From positions 62,001 through 126,000 of the forward strand of contig JAOTOL010001157.1 of NCBI GenBank assembly GCA_034440575.1: a stretch of DNA of 64,000 nucleotides, in the 5' to 3' direction. Under the pieces are notes generated by a model, which saw only the letters and a list, made by a program, of their open reading frames with translations, was not told the DNA's origin and did no database searches. Position numbers and translations under genes: made by a program. Below are positions 1-13,700 of the stretch, piece after piece. Numbering within the stretch: the stretch's first letter is position 1; each line of letters begins with the position of its first letter. This DNA comes from Imbricaverruca yamaguchii (lineage: Eukaryota > Arthropoda > Thecostraca > Neoverrucidae).

Positions 1-879
1 CGCCCTCTGTTGTTCCCCAGATATCTCTAGAACCTTTTCATTCCCTCTGCAGCCATTAACTTTGCATAACTATGTGTCATGAGTTTCTTAGAAATTAGCA
101 ACTTATGCTGAACAATACAATTTGCCCAATATTTCTCACAATGGAGCAGTCCAGACAAAACGTGTTAAAGAAACGGAGTGGCCATCACATTATGAAATTA
201 TGCATGTCAAGTTAAAACTGAAGGTCAAGCATGGTTCCAATAATTGTTTCAGTTAATGTTCTTTGCTACGGAGGAATGTAACAGTTGCTGCGAGTGGGCC
301 AACATACAAGAATATGCTGGTGTATAAGTGAGTGTCTCTGTGGAGGATGTTGATGGGATTGCATGCATCTGCTATGTATAGTATGCAACTTACTGAAGGA
401 TGCATAGTATGCATATTAGTAAGTATGTATAGTATGTATGCATAGTACGCATGCGTTCCATGCACATGGCACTCCGTGTATGCATGTGACACTCGGTGAC
501 ATATCTTATTTGCCTCCTGGGGTACCCTTGTGTTGGCTGTCTTGATTTATGGGTAGCTAACGAAGGGAATTCCCACATTGAAACACCCTATGAAAGTGCA
601 TGGAGTCAGAGCTGGCTATTCCTTCTTATATGGGGACGATAGCTTGGAAAAAGAAATATTTTATAAGTGGCCATCATAGATCACTGCTTCTGGCGTAATC
701 GAGGAAACCATATTACCACGCATTCTGAACCGGATTTTTCTGTTTTGGTTAGCGGGATGTAGTTGTAACAAGTTTGTGTGCCCGAGTTTGGACAAGAGTG
801 ACACATGATGTCAACGTAAGCCAATGTAGTATTAAGGTACTATCACTCCTGATCCCAGATCATGGCACAATATTCCTCC
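1..879. other. no gene recognised
   Basis: No protein family, RNA gene or transposon protein could be recognised on either strand. The only structure is a degenerate tract at about 355-490 in which words such as tatgcat and gtatgcatag recur on both strands, probably a decayed microsatellite. The short ORFs here are made of this repeat and are not credible genes. Confidence 0.5.
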
Positions 880-925
880 GAATTTTACTAGAAACATTGG
901 GTGAGTAATGTTTCTAGTAAAATTC
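880..925. repeat. perfect 19-bp inverted repeat with 8-nt loop
   Basis: The arm at 880-898 is exactly the reverse complement of 907-925, with only gggtgagt between them. No transposon end or gene is attached. An RNA across it would form a stable hairpin, but the short loop and abrupt ends also fit a local template-switch event during replication. Similar tight hairpins occur at 4068-4130 and 12224-12297. Confidence 0.9.
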
Positions 926-1436
926 ATATAGTGAATGCAACTGCGTGTCGTTGCTACCAGCTAAGAAAACAATGAATACATTTCGATGTGACGAGAGGTC
1001 AATTATAGGAGCGCATTGCATTTCTCTGGTCATGTATTTGCCAAATAGATACTGGTCAGAAAATAGGCACCGATTAAAGACACCTGAATATTGCATTTTA
1101 TTGATACCAGCGACATGGAGTCCATTTGGCAACAAGTTCAAGCAGGATACCTTTGATCTCCTTCAGACTCCACCATTAATTGAATATTAGTGGCGAGTAC
1201 TACCAATTTCCTTGTTAGTTGACTGTTCCTTTTTACTTTTCATATTGTACTGCAATCTAGACACCCAGCACTGGGTTTTCAAATAATTGCAGAGAAGGTA
1301 TGACTTCCCAAGGCACCCAATGTTGCACTTGCCCTGACCATGACGTGAATTATGTGCGTCACCTATGACCCCAATGTTGGCCCAAATAATTAGGGCTGGA
1401 GTCAGAGAAAAGGTTCCATCTTGTTTTTTTCAGTTT
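926..1436. other. no gene recognised
   Basis: AT-rich to balanced unique-looking sequence. The overlapping ORFs at 914-1190 on both strands have no recognisable motif. Confidence 0.4.
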
Positions 1437-2053
1437 TCACCGGCCCGTCAGGGTGGTCGGGATTTGGGTGAAGGTAATGGTCATGGGTAAGTGATCACTA
1501 AAATATGGATCAGAGTGACATTCCCAGGTTAGAGAGAGGGAGATTCGAGAGGACACAAGTACAATGTCGGGAGTTGTGTGGGATGCTCGTGGATTACGAG
1601 GAGTGGCGTAGGTTGGCGTGACGGTGCGTGGCGTCGTGATGTTGTGTTGGTTTGCCAGTGGGTGTGATCTACTATCTGGGCGTGTTGTGTGTCTGCCCCA
1701 AGGTGGGTGGTGTAAGTTGACATCCTTTTTGTATGTGCATGCACCGCCTGACATGTGTGTGTTGTGTGAATCGTGTCTGTATAGTGTGTATTGTGGTATG
1801 TTAGATTGATATGGGTCGCTGGGCTTAAGATGTGTTTCTTGGATGGATCGTGCTGGATGGCCCATTTCAAGTGCGTACTGTTTAAATCCGCATCATTGTC
1901 GCATGAGTCCGTGTGTGTTCCATTGAAAGATACTGACCAGTGTATCTGGGTATTCGTGCGAGTAGTACGTTTGTAATGCGGTGGGTTGGTGTTTTGCTTC
2001 TGGTGGGAAAAGCTGATATATTGGTTGATGTAGTGGTGGGTTAAGTTGTTCAC
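1437..2053 (-). pseudogene. I-superfamily LINE ORF2 endonuclease fragment
   Basis: This is a decayed APE-type endonuclease domain of a non-LTR retrotransposon. In the frame running 1865 to 1437 one reads a QETHL motif, then GGACTYKKDV, then HPPWG, then PDIVLVSS and finally the SDHLP motif. These occur in the order found at the start of I/Jockey-type ORF2 proteins. Much of the middle of the domain is missing and the upstream part is in another frame, so the copy is dead. The coding strand is strikingly poor in G (8 C in 60 plus-strand bases at 1741-1800). That bias is shared with the RT at 33.8-34.9 kb and the ORF1 at 53-55 kb, suggesting one related family. No RT follows on the minus strand. 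Confidence 0.75.
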
Positions 2054-2059
2054 AAATCT

Positions 2060-3460
2060 TGTTTATGTACATAAATGCTGTGATGACTACTGAGAAGTGT
2101 TAGCTTTCATGTTGCAGACGTTTTATGGTCACTTTTTGTCACCTCAGGTGTTCTGATAAAGCATGAATCATCAGAAAATACCACGCAATATCACGTAATA
2201 CGTAATAGCACGTAATACCGCCTTCGACCTGCATTTTTATCGTTTTGTCACACCGTGGTTCATAACATAGCCATCTGTTGAATCACAATAGGCTGAACAA
2301 CAATTTTATGCAAATTTATATGTTTCATGATGCACGCAAATATCAGCAACATGCAACACATGAACAAACCACGGCTTCTCCGCAGCTGTTCTTATCAGGC
2401 CGCGATTGCTCAACTGGAGCCATACCCATCTCACCTTAGTAAAATATGGCTGTCAATTTCCTGACCATCACACTACAGAGTGGCTTCGGTGGAGACACAT
2501 GACAAGGCACATGATTACAACTGTGTGCTGTGATCCCAAGTCTATATGTTGCGAATTAAGGAAACGAAAAATATTTCCAAGTAAAGGAAAAATTGCTTCC
2601 AACCATAAAGAAGCACAATTTTGCACGAGGTTCACCGTATACCTAACGCTTCCGGCCCCCGTCCAGCCAAAAATTGAGACATCTTCGAAGTGTCGGCAGG
2701 TGGGCTGTGGGTTCTCTCGACACCTTAGGAGTCAGATAATGTGGGTGGCTCAGCTCGCCTGGAGGCTCAACCAACCTCACTTTCCCTGCATTATCGACGC
2801 GCCGCCTCGTCTCGGGCCGCCGCGCCCAACACCGCGTGATATGTGGACCGTCGACGACGACGATCCAGCCGGCGGCGGTCCGTCGGACGCCTGACCGGCC
2901 GACCGACGCCGCCTTAGCACAAGGGTCTCGAGAGAAACGAGCCGAGGTGTGCGCAGTAAGCTGAGTTGGCCGCTGTTTATTCGGTCGCTGGAAATGTGCT
3001 AGCTCCGGTGGGACATTGCCCGACCAAATGCCTGTATTTGACCTGGGAGCGGCTGGAAATGGCCGGAAGCGTACCGAGCTGGGTCGCCCGAACGTCTCTA
3101 CAGCTACTCGACAGTTGTGAATGGCATCATTATATCACAAACGTATGCTGATACACGTTCCAAGGCGAGTGTGTTTGGTCTGCAGTTGTTGCCTTTCAGT
3201 GTAGAGCCGGTGGACGGTGCCCTCATGCAGTCCGTGCATTTCATAGCGTGCCAGAAGCACAGTTTTTCTTCATCTCAGTTTGGCCTGGTATGGTTTTTAT
3301 ATAATAAATTTAATCCGAGCCCTTGCTGGGGTGGCTTTGTGAGCCAGGGTCCTATTGCTAAGCAGAGCTTGTTGCGTGAACCTTCCCTCCACCACCCGAT
3401 CCATTAATTCCAGTTCAACGGCAGAATTTTGACGGAAAGCTTAACGTGCTATCAATGCAC
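2060..3460. other. no gene recognised; GC-rich patch
   Basis: An open frame at 2406-2894 (162 codons, plus) has no recognisable domain, and its C-terminal half is simply a GC-rich patch at about 2740-2960. It could be a fragment of an unknown repeat or an exon, and I cannot support either. The rest is featureless. Confidence 0.35.
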
Positions 3461-3464
3461 CCAC

Positions 3465-3640
3465 ACGGGCGCCCGGTAGCTCGTCCCCGGCCTTATTGGG
3501 CCAGCTGCCAACTGACCCTCCCAGCCGGGGGCTAAATACGAGCGCGCGAAGCGACTCGAACCGTGTGTCGCCAGGAGAAGAGAGACCAGAGCAGGCCAGC
3601 GCTCTAACCAACTGCGATACCGGGGCGGGGTATAGTTCAG
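3465..3640 (-). repeat. tRNA-derived SINE-like repeat
   Basis: On the minus strand the sequence carries an A-box-like stretch (tcgcagttggttagagcgc, about 3597-3615) and a B-box-like ggttcgagtcg (about 3548-3558) at tRNA-like spacing. It is too degenerate and long to fold as a plain tRNA and is followed by a GC-rich non-tRNA body. This is the architecture of a tRNA-derived SINE with an internal Pol III promoter. I found no clear target-site duplication, so the ends are approximate. Confidence 0.6.
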
Positions 3641-4067
3641 CTCTGGCCTAAAATGGCACTTGCATGAGAAGCTAATGGTCTTCAAATGTGCAAAGGAATG
3701 TGAACTGAGAACTTCAGGTAGCTAAAGGAAGCAACTTATTATTTTGCTAGGAAGCGTCCAGACGGCTCTCACGACCTTGACCGTAAATATACTTGGAAAC
3801 ACACAAGTTTAACCATATCACTGTTTTGTGACACATCTCTTGCAACGCAAAGCAAAACAATGCTGCAAGTTCATGCTTCTATTAGCTTAGACACGCGCAA
3901 GGGAAGGAGTGGGACAATATCGGTCATCTTGAAATAGTGGTTTTAATGTGTCATGCATTTAAACTGTATAGAAAGTCTCAAAGAATCATATTTTCGGCTG
4001 TACTGTGAAATCACAAATCATAAATGATTGTATGTTAGCTTCCTCAACAATGTCGACTGTTAGCAAC
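3641..4067. other. no gene recognised
   Basis: I see nothing in this stretch beyond unique-looking sequence. Confidence 0.4.
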
Positions 4068-4130
4068 CAAGATTGCCCAACTCAATCCTTCGCTAGAGCC
4101 TCTAGCGAAGTATTGAGTTGGGCAATCTTG
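4068..4130. repeat. 31-bp near-perfect palindrome with 1-nt spacer
   Basis: Arms 4068-4098 and 4100-4130 are reverse complements except for one mismatch, separated by a single c at 4099. It is not attached to any transposon feature. A palindrome this tight is normally unstable, so it suggests either a recent template-switch inversion or an assembly/read fold-back artefact. It lies inside an open frame (4005-4430, plus) that has no recognisable family. Confidence 0.9.
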
Positions 4131-5140
4131 ATGGCTCGGAGCCATATGAAGCCAACCACTGGAGTACTATGGTGGTGGAATCTGTGTGACCGTGCAGCTC
4201 AGCCTGGCGCCGACTACAGCGGCGGCGTCCTCGTCCCTGTCCCCAGCCGTCCCACTGGCCTGCCGTGGCCGCTTGACGCCCATTTCGTAACACTTCGTGG
4301 CGGCCAACACGACTATGGGGTGTCGTCCGAGCGTGGTGCCCACCAACTATCATCGAACATTCAGGCTGTCTACCGCAGCAAACCGAGACCGTTCCGGATG
4401 CGCCAGCGAATTATTTACGTCTTGATGTAGACCAGTTGAGATAGAGTTGCGCGAAGGGAATGCAAAGAGCAGGGTTTTTGCGTATAGTCAGCTACAAGAA
4501 TCGTACGGAGCAGCGAGTTGTGAGGCGAGAGGTGGCTTCCGGTGATGCATGCAGCTATATACGAGGACGATTCATCAGGATCAAACACTAGTCATAGCAA
4601 ATGTGCAATTGCTCAAAAGCATGCCAAAAATACTCAAAGGCACATGTGCAGTGCTTCGCATACCAAACAAGATCAACTGAGAATGTGGCAGGACGTTACG
4701 GCGTTATGCAATGGACAATACATCAGCTCATTTATGGGCTCAGAAGTGTGAGGCATGTCATGAAATGCACTGCTACGTCGTGAGCTTTCTTATGCTTCAT
4801 GCCTGTGTCATACATTCATGCTTCATGCATTGCCAACAGTATGTGTGTTGCGAATTGTGAAAATCATGCAAAATACACAACGTATTGCAAATTATTCAGA
4901 GGGTTAACTGGATGTTCACGGACTCTGAAAGTTGCAGCCACATCTAGTTATATTGCCATTGAATGCTAGGTTCTGTTGTACATCGTGGTTGTGGCCGTTT
5001 CTGCATCATGTCTGAAGCCGATGTTGCCAATTTTGACAGGCCATGGATAGTTTGCATTGTCTGATCATCGCCGGCGGTGGCCCTACATCAGTCCAGGTGT
5101 TGGGACGAGTCGGTCCGTGGTTTCCAGCCGGCGCTATTAC
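4131..5140. other. no gene recognised
   Basis: Includes a short GC-rich patch at about 4190-4300. ORFs at 4005-4430 and 4542-4783 show no family signature. Confidence 0.35.
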
Positions 5141-5144
5141 CAGC

Positions 5145-5535
5145 GGTGGACCCGCCATTAGCACCCTCTGCCAGCGGCACACCTGCCATTAGCACCCTCT
5201 GCCAGTGGCGGTCCTGCCATTAGCACCCTCTGCCAGCGGAATACCTGTCATTAGCACCCTCTGCCAGCGGGGGACCTGCTGCCATTAACATCCTCTGCCA
5301 GCAGAGGACCTGCCATTAGCACCCTCTGCCAGCAGAGGACCTGTCATTAACACCATCTGCCAGCGGCGGACCCGTCATTAGTGCCCTCTGCCAGCGGCGG
5401 ACCCGCCATTAGCGCCCTCTGTCAGCGGGGGACCTGCTGCCATTAACATCCCCTGCCAGCAGAGGACCTGCCATTAACATCATCTGCCAGCAGAGGACCT
5501 GCCATTAGCGCCCTCTGTCAGCGCGCTCCGCCGCT
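5145..5535. repeat. minisatellite, unit about 31-36 bp
   Basis: The block ccattagcaccctctgccag followed by a variable cggcggacct-like segment recurs about twelve times with small substitutions and a few longer units containing gctgccattaacatc. The variation between copies suggests an old array. No gene is evident. Confidence 0.85.
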
Positions 5536-5817
5536 CCCTCAACACCAGCGCGTGCTAACTTTCAGCGCATGTAAGAGGCTCAATCTTTTCGGGACTCGCC
5601 ACTGTCAGAGGTTTGAATTAACTTGGTGGCTGGCAACTGAACTGCATCAACCGATCGCAGTGACTCCAGCTATAGTGTGCCCATGTTGACAGCGACTTCA
5701 ACTATAGGACACGCATGTTGACAGCGACTCCAATTATTGGGTACCCTTTAGTGCCAGGCATGAATGTTGTTCTCTATTATTTCGTAAGTGCCTCGGCATA
5801 CACAATATTGAATGCGC

Positions 5818-6081
<264 letters not shown>

Positions 6082-6214
6082 CGTCCATAGGCATACACTG
6101 GATCACATCAACTTAAGACCGGCGTGGGCACACACAGCACACTGACCAGCCAGCCACCGGTGTCGGTGACTCGAGTTGCATCTCAGCCGGGGCCAGCCGT
6201 CACTGGCAGACAGC

Positions 6215-6372
6215 CGTGGCCCGGACAGCTGGACAGCTGGATAGCTGGACAGCTGGGCAACTGGACAGCCGGACAGCTGGACATCTGGACGCAGCTCCAG
6301 ACAGCTGGAGCTGGAGATGGGACGTCTGGACAGCTAGACAGCTGGACAGGTAGGCAGATGGGCAGCTGAGCG
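6215..6372. repeat. minisatellite of ggacagctg units
   Basis: Short 8-10 bp units of the type ggacagctg or ggatagctg recur through the interval, with degenerate interruptions. Both strands stay open across it, giving repetitive translated ORFs that are not genes. Confidence 0.8.
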
Positions 6373-7689
6373 AGCTCGGAGTCTGCCGGCACCGTCCGTG
6401 CCGGAAGCCGCCCGGTCCGCCGCCGGCACTCACATGTGACACCGCCAGTCGTGGTCGGAGCTTCCGGTCGCAGACGTCAGCGTCAGAGCCGCTGCAGAGC
6501 CGGTGGCGCCGAGGGCCCGCTCGTGGCGCGACCTTTATCGGTCCGGCCGGCAACAGTGCCGCGGCTGCACGTGCGTGACCGACCGGGCCCTGCAGCCGCT
6601 CACTGAGAGAACTGCTTTGTGTTCGCCGCGAGGCTATTCGGCGCCGCTTTGTGCCACCAGTCAGAAAATTCATTTGTTCCATCCCGGCTGACGTTTCATT
6701 AGGTAGTGTAATCAGTGCAATCTTTCCAAGTAAATCAACATCCGGCTTGGTGACAGTTTAACGCATCCAACAGCTTACGCCGTGGGCCGTGTTGTTCAAA
6801 TGAACTGGCCCATTTTGTGGAAGTGAAATAAGCAATTGTTAATCAGCCTAGATGGGATATTAAGAAGACGCACTTCGATAGTTTTGATAATTTGTAGAAT
6901 CACGGCGTTGCTTCATAGCTCATCGTGTATTGATTTTTGCTTCGCCATACTGTGGTCTAATTGCCTGGCTAACATTGTTTCACCATTAACTAATGAACTA
7001 ATGAATGGTGTAGTTTGAGGGGCGGTTGGTGTGATGGAGCAGTCAGCTAGGGCACTGACCCAGCAGTCAGTTAGGGCACTGACCCAGCAGTCAGAGTACG
7101 ACGACTCCGAAGCTCATCAGTAACCGGTCACTGTCGTCACTGGTGCCTCAGCCACACCACACAAGAGCAGACCCAGCACGGGGAAGCCAATGAGGGAGCT
7201 CTCATCTCCCCGCCTCCTGCCGCCTCCTGCCGCCGCCTGCTTCGTTATCGTTCTTCTCTTGACTTCACGGTCCCTGGACGGCCATGTGGTAGTGCACTGT
7301 CTTGGCACAGCACTGCAGTCCGGAGACATTGGTGCTATCTCGGGGTACTCAACAGCGTACCCAACTGACCATCTTGGAGGCTGCAAGCGATCATGAGGAA
7401 CCGTGAGATGCTCGAAGTGGAGTCGAAATTGAACCCAATTGTGAGGACTCGAGCCTCTTCATATGTCCCTGTGGAGGTAGCAGCACGGTCTCGATGTAAC
7501 GATGCAACTATGAGAGGCCGCAGTAGTTGCTTGGTGGTATGAGTACAGTCTGGGGATCAATACCGTTTGGGTAGCAGTTGATAGCGGCAGCACATGTGGG
7601 TGTGAACGGCAAGACATTCTGGTGGTGGCAGCCGGTCAATGAGTTATAGTAGTGATAAGATAATGATACAGACTGTGCTGCGGTCAACA
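6373..7689. other. no gene; 24-bp duplication at 7038-7086
   Basis: At about 7038-7086 the unit agcagtcagctagggcactgaccc is present twice in tandem, with one base changed. The words are reminiscent of a tRNA A box, so this may be the head of a decayed SINE, but no B box was found. Otherwise no protein family is recognisable. Confidence 0.4.
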
Positions 7690-7885
7690 ACGGCATAGTC
7701 TGTGGCTAGCAACGCACGACTTGTGGGTAAGAACGGCACCGCTTGTGAGTGATAATGACACGGTGTGTAGGTGGTGACAACACAATCTGTAGGTGATAAC
7801 GTCACCGCTTGTGAGTGATAGTGACACAGTGTGTGGGTGGTGACGGCATGGTCTGTGGGTGGTAACGGAACGGTGTGTGGAATGA
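7690..7885. repeat. degenerate minisatellite
   Basis: Words such as tgtgagtgataatgacac and gtgtgtgggtggtgacggca alternate several times. The array is heavily diverged and the unit length is uncertain (about 30-40 bp). Confidence 0.6.
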
Positions 7886-8249
7886 GCGGCACAACCTGTG
7901 AGGTGGGGCGGGAGAGGGGAGGGGGGGGTGCGGCGGCGGCTATGGCGATATATTACCGAACTACGGACGACGGTCTGGTCGGGCGGCGGGCCGAACAAGT
8001 CTGCAGGCCGAGATCGACCCAGTCGGCAGTTTGGCTTGATGTCGAAGCTCCTCCGGCCGTTAGACGGTGGCTTCGCTGGCGGCCGCTGCTCGTGATTTGC
8101 CGGCAATCCAGTATTTTCGGAAGACAACGAGGCGGCAAGCTGGCGGGCCACGGATTCGGAGCGGCCCGAACCATTGGGGATGGGAGTTGGGATTTCGTAA
8201 ATGGAATCGTCTGCAGCTGCGGTGCAGGGGAGTGAAGAGGTTGTGCAGA

Positions 8250-8435
8250 AGTAGGGAGAGAGCACGAACTAGAGAGATAGAGAGACGGAGTGATAGACAG
8301 ATCGAGAGATGGATAGACGGATATGCAGATAGAGTGAGGTAGAGAAATTGAGGAGAGAGAACGAGAGAGGAGAGAAAGAGAAAGAGGGAGTGAGAGACAA
8401 GGAGAGAGGAGAAATAAAGAGATAGAAAGATATAT
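8250..8435. repeat. purine-rich GA/GAGA tract
   Basis: The plus strand is dominated by agagag and gatagag words. Together with the pyrimidine tract 350 bp downstream it forms a pair of opposite polypurine and polypyrimidine stretches. Confidence 0.8.
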
Positions 8436-11215
<2,780 letters not shown>

Positions 11216-11700
11216 CCAGACACACGACCCTGTACATCCTCGGACACGACCCTGTACATCCTCGAACACGACCCTGTACATCCTCGAACACGACACGGTA
11301 CACCCTCGGACACGATACGGTACATCCTCTGACACAATACGGTACATCCTCTGACACAATACGGTACATCCTCAGACACGACACGATACATCCTCGAACA
11401 CGACACGGTACATCCTCGGACACGACCCTGTACATCCTCGAACACGACATGGTACACCCTCGGACACGACACGGTACATCCTCGAACACGACACGGTACA
11501 TCCTCGGACACGATACGGTACATCCTCGGACACGATACGGTACATCCTCTGACACAATACGGTACATCCTCGGACACGACACGATACATCCTCGGACACG
11601 ACCCTATACATCCTCGAATACGACACGGTACATCCTCGGACACGACCCTGTACATCCTCGAACACGACACGGTACATCCTCGGACACGACACGGTACCAG
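11216..11700. repeat. 22-bp minisatellite, about 22 copies
   Basis: The unit is of the type acggtacatcctcggacacg plus two bases, repeated head to tail with a few alternating variants (ggacacgac/gaacacgac and cctgtac/acggtac). Because 22 is not a multiple of three, the frame returns every three units and all six frames carry overlapping ORFs with Val-Arg-Gly-Cys-type repeats. These are not genes. Confidence 0.95.
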
Positions 11701-12223
11701 ACGTACGACACGGTCCACGGTATCCATAAAGCATCGGTCGCTCGCGGGACAGCCTCGCCAGCAGGCAAAGCGGACGCCAGAACAAAACAGCTGTTGATTA
11801 TCATGTTCCATGGGGTTTCTTTAATAGGTCGGAATGTATTAACATCGTTGGTGGCTTTGGTTTGTAAATACAAGCACCTAATTTCCAACAAGTGACGTTC
11901 AGAGCTTTTCTTGCGATATTTCGTCGTGATGCTTGCTGGGGTGGTTTATAGGTCAGGTTCCGATGTCAATCAGCACTTACGATGTCAATCAGTCAAAGGC
12001 TAGTCCCTGACCCTACATCCGATTGAAAAAATGGCCAAGAGGAGGATTTCAGCGGCGAGTTGACGCCACCACCGATGCTTCAGTACGGCCGATCCGTTGG
12101 AGCGTTCCGAGCGTCATCAGCTCAGTTGACAGCTGACACTTCCGGTCGTCCTCTAAACGCTGCCGCGTGAAGCGACTCAAGTGCCGTCTTCTGGGACGAA
12201 GAGTGCCAGCCGCTTCTTCAGTT
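11701..12223. other. no gene recognised
   Basis: Nothing recognisable between the 22-bp array and the long hairpin. Confidence 0.4.
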
Positions 12224-12297
12224 GTTGTTACGGTAGTTTCGAAACAGCTCAGCTGTATGGAGCAATAGCTGAGCTGTTTCGAAACTACCGTAACAAC
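12224..12297. repeat. perfect 31-bp inverted repeat with 12-nt loop
   Basis: Arm 12224-12254 is the exact reverse complement of 12267-12297, with gtatggagcaat between. It would form a 31-bp perfect stem as DNA cruciform or RNA hairpin. No flanking duplication or transposon terminus is evident. The arm length and tight loop resemble the palindrome at 4068-4130. Confidence 0.95.
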
Positions 12298-13049
12298 TGT
12301 GGAATCCGTTCCGTTCACGATGTGCTCTTGCATAATATGCACTTTCGGATATCAGCCGAGTCTCAGATGCAGCCCAAACCATAGACAAAAATGTGCCTTC
12401 TCCCTTTCAACCAGGCAGTTTAGAATTGGTACGATGAAAGCGTTTCGAAACGCCGTGCACGTGTGCATACGCAATCTGTTGACATCCCTAAAAACGGATG
12501 TTCTTTCATCCTAGGTACGAGCGGTTTAGACGACATCAGGAGCGGATCCAGAAGGAGCGGTTGAGGCAATTTAAAAAAAAAACATTATCCGATTCAAAAT
12601 ATTGATAAATCTTCGGATTTGAACTTCCAGCATTCGTTGGGTCTGCTTGGAACAATATTCGCATCATAAAGTAGCTTTATATTTCGAGAAAATACTATTT
12701 TAGTGCAAAATTTCACAAAAAGCGCATCTGAGGGCATGACCGCTATGGTCCTCCTTTAGATCCAGTGAACGTCATAGCTCACCAAATGATGTGCTCAGAA
12801 TACTAAATATTTCGAATTGCTGCAATTGATGTCAAGTGATCAAGGATAAAATGCCAGGCCAGGTGTTATCGCATCAGGCGATGTAGGATGTTGGGAAATC
12901 ATAATCATAATTCGTTGGCGAATTATCATTTATTGGGGAAACTCGTTGCTAAGAATCAGAAAAGACTAACATGATCAATAGCGGTCTGTGTTATCAAATG
13001 GGTGTTATAGTCATCTACCAGTTTACATAGTTTACATCTACCAAAAACT
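12298..13049. other. no gene recognised
   Basis: Nothing recognisable. Some of the sequence before 13062 may belong to the degraded upstream part of the CR1-like element that follows. Confidence 0.4.
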
Positions 13050-13287
13050 TTTAGACATGCCATGAGAGGTAGGGAACTGGATGTTAATGAAGAGGAAATA
13101 GACTTAGGTATAGTAGTTTCAAATGACGTAAAGCAGAAAAACGATGTTCCTCAGCTAGCATCAAGGCAATCAGAATGCTGTGAAACATTAATGGGAGTGC
13201 GAAGCATGAGGGCAAGGTACTTGGCGTATGTCCGACTCCACCTGGAATATTCTGTACAGGCGTAGAGCTCTTACTTAGAAGGAGACA

Positions 13288-13329
<42 letters not shown>

Positions 13330-13700
13330 TTTATACTTGAAAGAGTGCAGCGCTAGGACTTATCAGTGGACTATGTAGCTTTAAATATGGAGAAAGGGTT
13401 AGGCATTAGGTGGGTTTTCACTCAAGTATAGGAGATTAACGGGTTATATAATTGAAATACATCAAATCGACAGAGGTTTAGATAAGGTCACTTTGAATGA
13501 TGCTCTACTATTTAGAGTACCACATAGGGGTCATCAACTCGTGTTATGCAAGTCAAGGAGTAGGACCGTTAAGCGACAACCGTTCGCAGTCAAAGTGTAA
13601 CCACCCTAGGTATCAATCAATGGAGTAGGTTGTCGGCTGATGCTGTGGGATGTCCCACGCTGAAGGTGTTACAATAATGGTTAATAGCTTTTAGGCTGGA
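13050..13700 (+). pseudogene. CR1-like LINE reverse-transcriptase C-terminal tail
   Basis: The translated fragments match, in order, the C-terminal end of CR1/L2-type reverse transcriptases: IDLGIVVSNDVK, then YVRLHLEYSVQA, then a YLEGDI / LERVQR block, then GYIIEIHQIDRGLDKV, RGHQLVLCKSRSRTVKRQ and finally a NQWSRLSADAV block. Several frameshifts and stops separate them, so the copy is dead. A (TA)n tract (13288-13324) has expanded inside it, between the YLEGDI and RVQR motifs. The catalytic palm is absent; the copy is 5'-truncated, as is usual for LINEs. Confidence 0.8.
13288..13324. repeat. short (TA)n inside the CR1-like remnant
   Basis: About 35 bp of TA repeats interrupt the RT tail. 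They arose after or during decay of the element. Confidence 0.9.

Noticed and set aside
2406..2894. 162-codon plus-strand ORF
   Set aside because: No recognisable domain, and its C-terminal part is a GC-rich patch. Not enough to call a gene.
4005..4430. 141-codon ORF across the 31-bp palindrome
   Set aside because: It includes both arms of a fold-back sequence and has no family signature; likely chance.
11216..11700. CRISPR-like array
   Set aside because: Units are contiguous 22-mers without distinct spacers, and the context is eukaryotic. The same applies to the 34-, 48- and 53-bp arrays.
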